Assembly (NCBI GenBank): GCA_005776735.1
Contig: SXOM01000094.1
Coordinates: forward strand, 1 to 15,023
From: Pseudomonadota bacterium
GTDB taxonomy: Bacteria > Myxococcota_A > UBA796 > SXON01
Direction: 5' to 3'
Length of the DNA stretch: 15,023 nucleotides
In this document: positions 8,729-15,023 of the stretch, one piece after another
How the letters are laid out: each line of letters begins with the position of its first letter
Position numbering within the stretch: the first letter of the stretch is position 1
The notes under the pieces: generated by a model
What the model was told of the DNA's origin: nothing
What the model saw: the letters and a program-made list of their open reading frames with translations, nothing else
Databases searched by the model: none
Position numbers and translations under genes: made by a program

Positions 8729-11700
8729 CTATGGGTGCGCAGTCCGCCGGCGTCGCGCCAGGGCCAACGCACCCACCAGCAGCACGACCGACCCGCCGGA
8801 GGCGGCCCCACCGCTGGCACACCCGCACTCGCCCTCGGCGGTCGGCTTGCCGCTGTCCTGGTCCTCCCCGGGGATGTCGGGCGTACCCGAGTCGCCCGTG
8901 TCGGTGCCGGTGTCGCCCCCAGTGTCCCCGGTGTCCCCGCTGTCGCCCGTGTCGCCCGTGTCGCCGGTGTCCGGGTCTTCGGTGGCATCGCCCCCGACGC
9001 AGTCCTGGTCCACGCCGTCGCCGGGGACGTCCACCGCGCCGGGGTACACCGTGGCGTCCGCGTCGTCGCAGTCGTCGGGCGGCGCGGTGACATCGGCCTC
9101 GCTGACGTCGTCGCAGTCGAGGTCGGTGCTCGGAATGGTGCTGGTGGCGTCGGGGCGGTGCCCGTCGCCGTCGGCGTCGCGGTAGCAGAGCTCCAGGCCG
9201 TCGCAGTCCTGGTCCACGCCGTCGCCGGCGAGTTCCTCGGCCCCCGGCACCACGGCCGCGTCCGTGTCGTCGCAGTCCGTGCCGCCGTACGCCGCAGCGT
9301 CGTGGCCGTCGCCGTCGGCGTCGTAGTCCGACAGCCCGTCACAGTCGCCGTCGACGCCGTCGTACCAGTCCTCCGCGGCGCCCGGGTACACCGACGGATC
9401 GTCGTCATCACAGTCGTCGCCCCCGTAGGCGGACGCATCGTGACCGTCGCCGTCCGCGTCGAAATCGGAGGCCCCGTCACAATCCTGGTCCACTCCGTCG
9501 TACCACACCTCCACCGCGCCGGGATGAATGGTGGCGTCGGTGTCTTCACAGTCCAGGCCGCCCACCGAAGTGTCGTCGTAGCCGTCGCCGTCGACGTCGG
9601 TGAGATCGGCACCGTCGCAGTCCTGGTCGACACCGTCGTAGGCGACCTCGACCCCCACCGGCGACGTGGCGGCGTCGGTGTCGTCGCAGTCCGTGGCGTC
9701 GGCGACGTAGCCCGTCGGTTGGTCGCACGCCGAATCGGTGACGCTGGCGTCGCCGTAGCTGTCCCCATCGGCGTCGGCGTACCAGGTGGCCCCGTCGACC
9801 GCGCTCTCGTCGACGCTGCCGTCGCAGTCCTCGTCCACGTCGTCGCAATGTTCGGTCGCCCCCGGGTAGACCGATGCGTCGTCGTCGTCGCAGTCCGAAC
9901 CGTAGGTGACCCCGTCGCCGTCGGCGTCCCAGGCCGACGCACCCGCGCCGCCCATCGCGCCGATGTCGGAGGGGGTCCCGTCCGGATCGGTGTACGCGGG
10001 GTGGCCCGCGTCGATGAGCGTGGACGTGCTGTCGAGCGCGAAGTCGTCGTTGGAACAGTCGCCGTCGGCGGTGTAGCTGACAAAGCCCGGCGCGTCGGTG
10101 GTGTTGCCCCCGGTGGTGGTGCTGAAGCTGAAGTAGCCCGCCATGTCGGCCGAGGTGTTCACGTACCAGTCGTTGTAGGTGAAGTCGGAGTAGTAGTCGG
10201 AATAGTAGTCCGCGGCATAGACCCCGTCGCCGTCGAGCGTGTAGGCGAAGATGTTGTTGGTGGCGGTCATGTACGCGTAGTACGCGTAGACCGCGCCCCC
10301 GTAGTAGTTGGCGGCGTTTCCTACGAAGTCGTTGTTCACCACGTCGAGGTTGCTGTGACTGTAGACATACAGGCCGCCGCCGGAGTAGTCCGCTTCGTTC
10401 TCGACGAACAGGTTGTTGGTGATGCTCTGGTCGCTGCCCGAAGAAGAGTAGGTCGACAGGCCGGCGCCGTACGACGCAGAGTTGCCACAGAAGAGGTTTC
10501 CGCTCACGTCCAGGTCCTGCAGGTACCACAGCGCCAACGCGCCTCCGTAGTACCCCGCGGCGTAGGTGTCGTTCTCGGTGAACCGGTTGCCACTGCCGGC
10601 GAAGTCGCCCATGGAGTAGGCATACATGGCACCGCCGCTGTAGTACGCGGAGTTCTCGGTGAAGGTGCTCTGGGCGAGCGTCACGTCGCCGCTCGAGCTC
10701 GAGGGGTACACGTAGCTCCCGCCCCCGCTCCCGTAGGTCGCCTTGTTTCCCTCGAAGGTGTCGCCGACGATGGAGACGTCGCCGCTGTAGTAAACGTACA
10801 GACCGCCGCCGTCGTAGTACGCGACGTTGTCGGTCCACGTCGTCCCGGACGACTCGACGCCCGCCCCGTACGCATCGTAGACCGCGCCGCCGTACCCGTA
10901 GGTGGACCGATTGTCGTCGAACGTGGAGTCGACGGCGGTGAGGGTGTCGTAGCCGCCGGTGAAGTAGACCGCACCGCCGCCGTAGTAGGCGGTGTTGGAC
11001 GAGAACACCGACTCCGTGATGCCCATCTCGGCGGTGCCCGTGGAGTACACCGCGCCGCCGTAGCCGTACGAGTTGGCGTTTCCGGAGAACAACGCACCGT
11101 CGAAGCTGACGTCCCCCGGGTAGGAGGCATAGATCGCGCCGCCGCTGGAGTAGCTGGAGTTGCTGCTGAACTCCCCGCCGGTCACCGTGAGCTCGCCCTG
11201 GTAGATGGCGACCGCACCCCCGTAGTACGCGACGTTCCCGTCGAAGGTCGCGTCGGTCAAGGACACGTCGGACTCGTAGGCGTAGATCGCGCCGCCGGCG
11301 TACCCGGACGTGTAGTAGTAGGCGTAGTTGTTCGAGAAGCTGTCGCCGTCCCCGGTGTAGGACGAGTTGGTGTTCAGGTACACGGCGACGCCGTGGGAGT
11401 AGTAGCCACGGTTGCTGCTGAAGTCGGAGTCGGTGCTGGTGATGGTGTTGGACACCCCCGCGAAGACACCCGACCCGTAGTAGTAGCTGACGTTGCTGGT
11501 GAGGCTCGCCCCGTCGAGGTCCAGGGTGCTCCCCGAGTAGGACTCGAGGAAGACCCCGCCCCCGTAGTAGGCCCACCCGGCGGTGACCGTGGTCGCCCGG
11601 AGCGAGACCGTGGAAGCGGCGGTCGCGTAGATGGCCCCCCCGTAGTACCCGGTGTTGCCCGAGAAGGTGCTGTCGGTGGCGGTGAGCGTGCCACCGGTGA

Positions 11701-12091
11701 CGTAGGCGCCACCGCCGGAGTAGCTCGCGCTGCCCGACGTGGAGACCGTGACGTCGTCCAGGGTGAGGGTCGACGACGCGACGTACAGCGCCCGCAGGTA
11801 GGGCTGGCGCACGGTGAGGGATCGGAGCGTGACCGACTCGCCGGCATCGACCGTGACGGCGTTGCAGGCGGAGCCGGGGGCGAGGATGACGGTGCTGGCC
11901 GACGCACCTTCGAGGGTGAGGCTCTTGCCCGCGGTGTCGACACACTCGGCATAGGTGGCGGCGGCGAGGCTGAGGGTGTCGCCGCTGCTCGCGGCGGTCA
12001 CGGCGCTGGCGATGGTGGTGTAGGGGCCGGCGGAAGGGTCGACCACCAGGGTGGCGGCGAGGCTGGGGGCGGCGAGCGCCAGGAGAAGCAC
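8729..12091 (-). CDS. Large surface protein: tyrosine-rich parallel beta-helix, six MopE-type motifs, DTG linker, MYXO-CTERM tail
   Basis: A 1120-residue exported protein of unknown role. The GTG start at 12091 has GAGG 5 bases upstream and gives the leader MLLLALAAPSLAA. Residues of about 16-715 form a right-handed parallel beta-helix, with a pectate-lyase/polymorphic-outer-membrane style opening (VVDPSAGPYTTIASAV). It has some 17 rungs of the type AYYGGAVYA or GYGGAVYS, strikingly rich in Tyr and Gly. Residues of about 720-1035 carry six DCDDxD..(Y/H)PGA..GVDQDCDG motifs like the metal-binding motif of MopE. Residues of about 1040-1070 are DTG/DSG repeats. The end GECGCASGG, hydrophobic segment and ARRRR is a good MYXO-CTERM signal, known in the family to direct processing and anchoring on the cell surface. 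No catalytic residues are evident; adhesion, metal capture or matrix roles are guesses. It diverges from the oxidoreductase gene with a 24-base gap. Confidence 0.88.
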   Translation of the reverse strand: MLLLALAAPSLAATLVVDPSAGPYTTIASAVTAASSGDTLSLAAATYAECVDTAGKSLTLEGASASTVILAPGSACNAVTVDAGESVTLRSLTVRQPYLRALYVASSTLTLDDVTVSTSGSASYSGGGAYVTGGTLTATDSTFSGNTGYYGGAIYATAASTVSLRATTVTAGWAYYGGGVFLESYSGSTLDLDGASLTSNVSYYYGSGVFAGVSNTITSTDSDFSSNRGYYSHGVAVYLNTNSSYTGDGDSFSNNYAYYYTSGYAGGAIYAYESDVSLTDATFDGNVAYYGGAVAIYQGELTVTGGEFSSNSSYSSGGAIYASYPGDVSFDGALFSGNANSYGYGGAVYSTGTAEMGITESVFSSNTAYYGGGAVYFTGGYDTLTAVDSTFDDNRSTYGYGGAVYDAYGAGVESSGTTWTDNVAYYDGGGLYVYYSGDVSIVGDTFEGNKATYGSGGGSYVYPSSSSGDVTLAQSTFTENSAYYSGGAMYAYSMGDFAGSGNRFTENDTYAAGYYGGALALWYLQDLDVSGNLFCGNSASYGAGLSTYSSSGSDQSITNNLFVENEADYSGGGLYVYSHSNLDVVNNDFVGNAANYYGGAVYAYYAYMTATNNIFAYTLDGDGVYAADYYSDYYSDFTYNDWYVNTSADMAGYFSFSTTTGGNTTDAPGFVSYTADGDCSNDDFALDSTSTLIDAGHPAYTDPDGTPSDIGAMGGAGASAWDADGDGVTYGSDCDDDDASVYPGATEHCDDVDEDCDGSVDESAVDGATWYADADGDSYGDASVTDSACDQPTGYVADATDCDDTDAATSPVGVEVAYDGVDQDCDGADLTDVDGDGYDDTSVGGLDCEDTDATIHPGAVEVWYDGVDQDCDGASDFDADGDGHDASAYGGDDCDDDDPSVYPGAAEDWYDGVDGDCDGLSDYDADGDGHDAAAYGGTDCDDTDAAVVPGAEELAGDGVDQDCDGLELCYRDADGDGHRPDATSTIPSTDLDCDDVSEADVTAPPDDCDDADATVYPGAVDVPGDGVDQDCVGGDATEDPDTGDTGDTGDSGDTGDTGGDTGTDTGDSGTPDIPGEDQDSGKPTAEGECGCASGGAASGGSVVLLVGALALARRRRTAHP
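8891..8972 (-). repeat. Low-complexity repeat encoding the DTG/DSG linker
   Basis: Near-tandem 9-base units of the form GTCGCCCGT/GTGTCCCCG encode runs of Asp-Thr-Gly or Asp-Ser-Gly between the MopE motifs and the sorting tail. Such linkers are common before MYXO-CTERM tails and can vary in copy number by replication slippage. Confidence 0.75.
8988..9930 (-). repeat. Six tandem MopE-type metal-binding motif repeats
   Basis: Six diverged copies of a unit of roughly 45-60 codons, each with DCDDxD, then (Y/H/V)PGA or similar, then DGVDQDCDG. Intervening DADGDGH segments resemble calcium-binding loops. The repeated CGTCGCAGTC and CCGTCGCCGTC strings in this stretch are coding repeats, not a CRISPR or regulatory array. 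Confidence 0.8.
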
Positions 12092-12115
12092 GGGTACCTC
12101 GGAGTCGGGCGCATT
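12092..12115. promoter_or_regulatory. 24-bp divergent intergenic gap with back-to-back ribosome sites
   Basis: The only sequence between the start codons of the surface-protein gene (minus) and the oxidoreductase gene (plus). It holds GAGG for the minus gene and GGAG (12101-12104) for the plus gene. It is too short for two ordinary promoters, so each gene's promoter must extend into the coding region of the other. Confidence 0.45.
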
Positions 12116-13747
12116 ATGCCACGGCCGATGGAACCTGCTGTGCACCTGCCTACCGCCGCGACACGTGCGCGCATCAAGTCCACGCCGCCCGACGCCGCCG
12201 ACGTCGTGATCGTCGGGGCCGGCCTCGGCGGCCTGATGACCGCGGTCCGCCTCGCGCAGGCGGGCAAGAAGGTGTCGGTGTTCGACGCCCACTACGTCGC
12301 CGGCGGCTGCGCCACGATGTTCGCGCGGGGCACGGCCGAGGCGCGCTACACCTTCGACATCGGCGTCCACTACGTCGGCGACTGCGGCCCGGGGGGCAAG
12401 CTCCCGCGCTTGCTGGACGAGGTGGGCGTGCACGTGGACTGGTGCCCGCTCGACCCGGACGGGTTCGACGAGCTGGTCTTCCCGGACTTCCGGTTTCGCA
12501 TTCCGGCGTCGCTGGAGTTGTATCGCGACCGTCTCGTGGCACAGTTTCCATCGGAAGTACCTGGAATCGACCGATACATTCGCATGTGTCGCGAGGTCGC
12601 CCGACTCGGCCGTCCGGGCGCCCCACGCGGCCTGGGCCTGGCCTGGGACGCGCTCACCTCCGCGCGGTTGGCGGCCTGGCACAAGGATTCGACGCTCGGG
12701 GCGTTTCTCGACTCGTGCACCCAGGACGTGCGCCTGCGCGCGGTCATCGCCGGCCAGAACGGCGACTACGGCCTGCCGCCGAGCCAGGTGAGCCTCATGC
12801 TGCACTGCGGGCTGGCCAACCACTACTTCGCGGGCGCGTGGTACCCCAAGGGCGGCGGCCAGGTCATCGCCGACGGGCTGGCGGCCCGCCTCGAGGAGCT
12901 CGGGGGCACGCTGCACCTTCGCCACGCGGTCGAAGGCATCGAGGTCAGCGGCGGCCGTGCGACGGGCGTGAGGTGGCTCGGTCCGCACGGGACGCCCGGC
13001 GCCACGCACGCCCCGGTGGTGGTGAGCAACGCCGACCTCAAGCGCACCGTGCTGGAGCTGCTACCGGCCGAGGCGGCCCCCCCGGGGATGCGTGAAGCCG
13101 CGACGGGCTGGCAGATGGGAGGGGCGATCTTCCTCACGTGCCTCGCGGTGCGCGCCGACCTTCGGGCGCTGGGGATGGGCGCGACCAACTACTGGCAGTT
13201 CGACGACTACGACTTCGAGCGGCTGTACGCCGAGGCCGAAGGCGGCGGCCTGCCGCCGGTCCGCGGCTGCTACGTGACCAGCGCGACCCTGAAGGACCCG
13301 GACACCGCAGGGCACGCACCCGCGGGCGTACACACGGTCGAGGTCATGGCGCTGATGCCCGGGAAGCCCGAGGTGTGGGGCGTCCCCGACCGAGAAGCGC
13401 GGGGGCCGGGATATCGACACATCGAGATGTATCAGTCGTCGAAGGCGCGCGTGGAGGCCGACCTCGTGGGCCGCCTGGAGCGCCTGTTTCCGGGCGCCAC
13501 GGCCGACGTCGTCCATCGGGAGAGCGCGACCCCGGTGAGCCACACGCGATTCACGTGGGCCAGCGCCGGGAGCGGGTATGGCCTCGCCGCCACGCCAGCC
13601 CAGTTCCTCGCGCGCCGTCCCGGCGCAAGGAGCACGCTTCCAGGGCTGTTCCTTGCTGGTTCGTCCACACGTTCCGGACACGGCGTGGTCGGCGCGCTCA
13701 CCTCGGGGGCCGTCGCTGCGCGCACGATCCTCGGGGAGCGGCGCTAG
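12116..13747 (+). CDS. FAD-dependent oxidoreductase, phytoene desaturase / carotenoid isomerase / retinol saturase type
   Basis: A 543-residue flavoenzyme. DVVIVGAGLGGLMTAVRLAQAG (about 29-50) is the Rossmann dinucleotide motif with Gly34, Gly36 and Gly39, and Asp57 ends the second strand to hold the ribose. FDAHYVAGGCATMF and YTFDIGVHYVGD follow, as in CrtI, CrtISO and RetSat proteins. The C-terminus LPGLFLAGSSTRSGHGVVGALTSG (about 508-531) is the matching FAD-binding end motif, so both halves of the cofactor site are intact. The family desaturates or isomerises polyenes, or saturates a retinoid double bond; the exact substrate is unclear. No crtB, crtE or other carotenoid gene is beside it. 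The ATG at 12116 has GGAG 11 bases upstream; an ATG four codons later is also possible. Two patches near 12550-12590 and 13400-13440 use less GC-rich codons. Confidence 0.9.
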   Translation: MPRPMEPAVHLPTAATRARIKSTPPDAADVVIVGAGLGGLMTAVRLAQAGKKVSVFDAHYVAGGCATMFARGTAEARYTFDIGVHYVGDCGPGGKLPRLLDEVGVHVDWCPLDPDGFDELVFPDFRFRIPASLELYRDRLVAQFPSEVPGIDRYIRMCREVARLGRPGAPRGLGLAWDALTSARLAAWHKDSTLGAFLDSCTQDVRLRAVIAGQNGDYGLPPSQVSLMLHCGLANHYFAGAWYPKGGGQVIADGLAARLEELGGTLHLRHAVEGIEVSGGRATGVRWLGPHGTPGATHAPVVVSNADLKRTVLELLPAEAAPPGMREAATGWQMGGAIFLTCLAVRADLRALGMGATNYWQFDDYDFERLYAEAEGGGLPPVRGCYVTSATLKDPDTAGHAPAGVHTVEVMALMPGKPEVWGVPDREARGPGYRHIEMYQSSKARVEADLVGRLERLFPGATADVVHRESATPVSHTRFTWASAGSGYGLAATPAQFLARRPGARSTLPGLFLAGSSTRSGHGVVGALTSGAVAARTILGERR

Positions 13748-13799
13748 TTGGGCGGCGGCCGGTGGCCGAGGGCTCTGCTGGGGCTTAGCAAGGGGCCGT

Positions 13800-13876
13800 C
13801 GGGGCGTAGCTCAGCCTGGTAGAGCGTCTGCCTTGGGCGCAGCAGGTCGTCGGTTCTAATCCGGCTGCCCCGACCA
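13800..13876 (+). tRNA. tRNA-Pro, anticodon TGG, with encoded CCA
   Basis: A full cloverleaf can be drawn over 77 bases. The acceptor stem CGGGGCG pairs with TGCCCCG (one G-U); the D stem is GCTC/GAGC; the anticodon loop is CTTGGGC with T33 and anticodon TGG; the T stem is GTCGG/CCGGC (one U-G). Discriminator A73 and a genomic CCA follow. C1-G72 with A73 is the identity pattern of bacterial tRNA-Pro. Two features depart from the norm: the outer anticodon-stem pair is T27 against C43, and the T-loop reads TTCTAAT, with T at position 57 where a purine is nearly universal. It may be a working gene or a copy altered by insertion of the neighbouring element. Confidence 0.88.
13844..13876. other. 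Candidate attachment site at the tRNA-Pro 3' end
   Basis: The 3' half of a tRNA gene next to a recombinase gene pointing into it is the usual geometry of an integrated element, whose insertion rebuilds the tRNA end. The exact core cannot be set without the other element end, which is outside the window. This is inference from position only. Confidence 0.3.
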
Positions 13877-15023
13877 CCCCGAATGACGGCGATCCGGAGA
13901 CCCCGGATCGCCGTTTTCGGTTTCCGGGCCGGTCGTCGGTTCGGTAAGTTGGTCGAAGGGACTTTCGAAGGTGACGGTGAGCTTCCCCTCGGCCAAAACA
14001 GAGTTCGATAAGAGGATTTCCAGCAAACGGCGCTGATCGCGGGGCTCCCTGGAGATGAGCAGGTCATACGCCCGGTTCGCGAGTTCGAAGACGTAAATGG
14101 CCGTATCGAGGCTCTTGGCGCTCACCCGGGTGAGCCGCTGGATCTCCTCGGCGGCCTCCGCGCGCTGGGTCTCCCACTCCGACCGCTTGGCGTTGAAGAA
14201 GGCGTCGTCGATGCGGCCTTCGAGCTTGTCCTCGTAGGCGGCGTTGATCAGGCGCGTGACGCGCTCCAGGCGGGCCTGGGCGGCGACGGTGCGGGCGCGC
14301 ACGTCCACCTCGATGTCGCGGCGGGAGTCCTTCAGCGAGGCCAGGAACGCCTCTCGCACGTCCTCGGGCAGCTTGAGCGGGCGCACGGCGGCGGCGAACA
14401 TCGCGGCCAGCTTCGCCTCCGAGACGAACGCCTCCCGCTGGCACCGCGTCGAGCAGTGGTAGTAGACGTACTTCTCCTTCTTGATCTCGGCGGTGACCGC
14501 CCCCTTGCAGTGGCCGCACGTCACCAGCCCCGAGAAGGCGAAGTCGTGGCTGCGCCCCCGCGTGTAGGGGTGCCCATCCAGCCGGGCCTGCACCCGCTCG
14601 AACAGGGTCCAGGTGATGAGCGCCGGGTCGTTGCCGACGTAGGACTTGCCGCCCCAGTGGAACTGGCCCGCGTAGAGCGGGTTGCGGAGGGCGTTGTGGA
14701 TCACCGCTGCGCCGAGGAGCCCGCCCTTCTTGCCGCGCAGCCCGCTCTGCTGGGCGTACTCGGCGAGGTCGTCGATGGAGTGCTCGCCGCGGTCGTACAG
14801 GTCGAACAGGTTGCGGACGAGCAGTCCCCGCTCGGGATCGACGGCGAGCAGGCTGCGCCCGCCCTCTCGGACGTTGAGGTACCCGATGGGCGCCATGCCC
14901 GGGTAGTGCCCCTCCTCGCACTTCTGGTGCATCCCCTTCTTGACCTCCTCCGAGAGATTGTCCACGTAGTTCTTGGCCATCAGCACCTTGATGCCGTGGA
15001 TGAACTTCTCGGACGACCGCGAC
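13856..15023 (-). CDS. Large serine recombinase (site-specific integrase), 5' end beyond the window
   Basis: The last 388 residues are visible; the frame runs open through the right edge (RSSEKFIHGIKVLMAKN), so the catalytic resolvase domain lies outside. What is seen: the recombinase domain (NYVDNLSEEVKKGM, then APIGYLNV and NALRNPLYAGQFHWGG), and a zinc ribbon with TCGHC and YYHCSTRC. A long coiled-coil-like segment rich in Arg, Glu and Ala follows, and then the family ending LAEGKLTVTFESPFDQL. These proteins insert and excise phages or integrative elements. The final 20 or so residues (ENGDPGSPDRRHSGWSGQPD) are encoded across the tRNA terminator and the tRNA itself in antisense and are unlikely to be a conserved part. 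The stop codon TAG lies in the T-loop. The 3' part of the gene is less GC-rich than the upstream genes, consistent with transfer. Confidence 0.9.
   Translation of the reverse strand, partial: SRSSEKFIHGIKVLMAKNYVDNLSEEVKKGMHQKCEEGHYPGMAPIGYLNVREGGRSLLAVDPERGLLVRNLFDLYDRGEHSIDDLAEYAQQSGLRGKKGGLLGAAVIHNALRNPLYAGQFHWGGKSYVGNDPALITWTLFERVQARLDGHPYTRGRSHDFAFSGLVTCGHCKGAVTAEIKKEKYVYYHCSTRCQREAFVSEAKLAAMFAAAVRPLKLPEDVREAFLASLKDSRRDIEVDVRARTVAAQARLERVTRLINAAYEDKLEGRIDDAFFNAKRSEWETQRAEAAEEIQRLTRVSAKSLDTAIYVFELANRAYDLLISREPRDQRRLLEILLSNSVLAEGKLTVTFESPFDQLTEPTTGPETENGDPGSPDRRHSGWSGQPD
13886..13917 (+). terminator. Intrinsic terminator after tRNA-Pro
   Basis: A perfect 12-bp stem, ACGGCGATCCGG and CCGGATCGCCGT, encloses the 5-base loop AGACC and runs into TTTT. 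It begins 10 bases after the tRNA CCA on the plus strand. The minus strand has no T-run after the hairpin, so it should stop the tRNA transcript rather than the recombinase transcript that crosses it. Confidence 0.8.

Noticed and set aside
8990..9930. Regularly spaced repeated strings that resemble a repeat array such as CRISPR
   Set aside because: The strings are diverged, in frame, and encode DCDD and DADGDG motifs; spacing is set by the protein repeat and no cas gene is present.
7477..10083. An 868-residue minus-strand frame with long Thr/Arg repeats
   Set aside because: The Thr-rich part is a frame-shifted reading of the MopE repeats and the rest is antisense to the MaoC and unknown genes.
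8735..12115. A very long plus-strand open frame continuing upstream of the oxidoreductase
   Set aside because: It is the antisense of the surface-protein gene (Val/Ala/Gly/Arg-rich). The Rossmann motif and ribosome site place the true start at 12116.
13748..13799. Search for a tRNA promoter in the short gap after the oxidoreductase
   Set aside because: No convincing -35/-10 pair was found in this GC-rich stretch; nothing could be supported.
13744..14067. A 107-residue minus-strand frame across the tRNA
   Set aside because: It reads the tRNA in antisense (RIRTDDLLRPRQ-like), a well-known artefact of tRNA complement translation, and overlaps the recombinase.

Overview
The window is about 15 kb of very GC-rich DNA with long leaderless-looking gene tracts, and its secreted proteins point to a myxobacterium or related Myxococcota/deltaproteobacterial lineage. 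The signs are two Myxococcus-type cysteine-rich repeats (CGDGVVD..E.CDDG), thrombospondin-3-like DxDGDG calcium repeats, six MopE-type DCDD..PGA..DCDG motifs, a DTG-rich linker, and C-terminal Cys / hydrophobic / poly-Arg tails of the MYXO-CTERM type. This assignment rests on motif style, not on any database search.

Layout, left to right. (1) 83-2878, plus strand: a likely operon of a cytoplasmic six-Asp-box (BNR) propeller protein, a small MoaD/ThiS ubiquitin-like protein ending in Gly-Gly, a TesB-type acyl-CoA thioesterase, and a hemerythrin-like protein. (2) 2891-4306, minus strand: a calcium-repeat lipoprotein convergent with the hemerythrin gene. (3) 4305-8670, plus strand: a secreted subtilisin-like protease whose start codon overlaps that of the lipoprotein inside a CATG, then an unrecognised 595-residue protein, then a MaoC-type double-hotdog enoyl-CoA hydratase overlapping it by GTGA. 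(4) 8729-12091, minus strand: a 1120-residue surface protein made of a tyrosine-rich beta-helix, MopE repeats, DTG linker and MYXO-CTERM tail. (5) 12116-13747, plus strand: a CrtI/RetSat-type FAD-dependent oxidoreductase, divergent from the surface protein with only 24 bp between start codons. (6) 13800-13876: tRNA-Pro(TGG) with an intrinsic terminator just after it. (7) 13856 to the right edge, minus strand: a large serine recombinase, cut by the window end, whose stop codon lies inside the tRNA T-loop.

How the pieces may fit: thioesterase, hydratase and desaturase-type oxidoreductase suggest acyl-CoA or lipid/isoprenoid chemistry, but they sit in separate transcription units. Lipoprotein, protease and beta-helix protein form a set of exported envelope proteins. 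The right end looks like the integrase-proximal boundary of a mobile element inserted at the tRNA-Pro 3' end; the rest of that element would lie to the right of the window.

There is no gene-free stretch over 300 bases. The longest gaps are 1-82 (a GC hairpin and the upstream region of the first gene), 8671-8728 (a hairpin between convergent genes) and 13748-13799 (nothing recognised).

Most unusual points: the tRNA base T57, which departs from the purine expected there and is the same base pair that makes the recombinase TAG stop; the overlapping divergent start codons with an adjacent perfect palindrome; the propeller-MoaD pair; and the unknown protein coupled to a MaoC hydratase.
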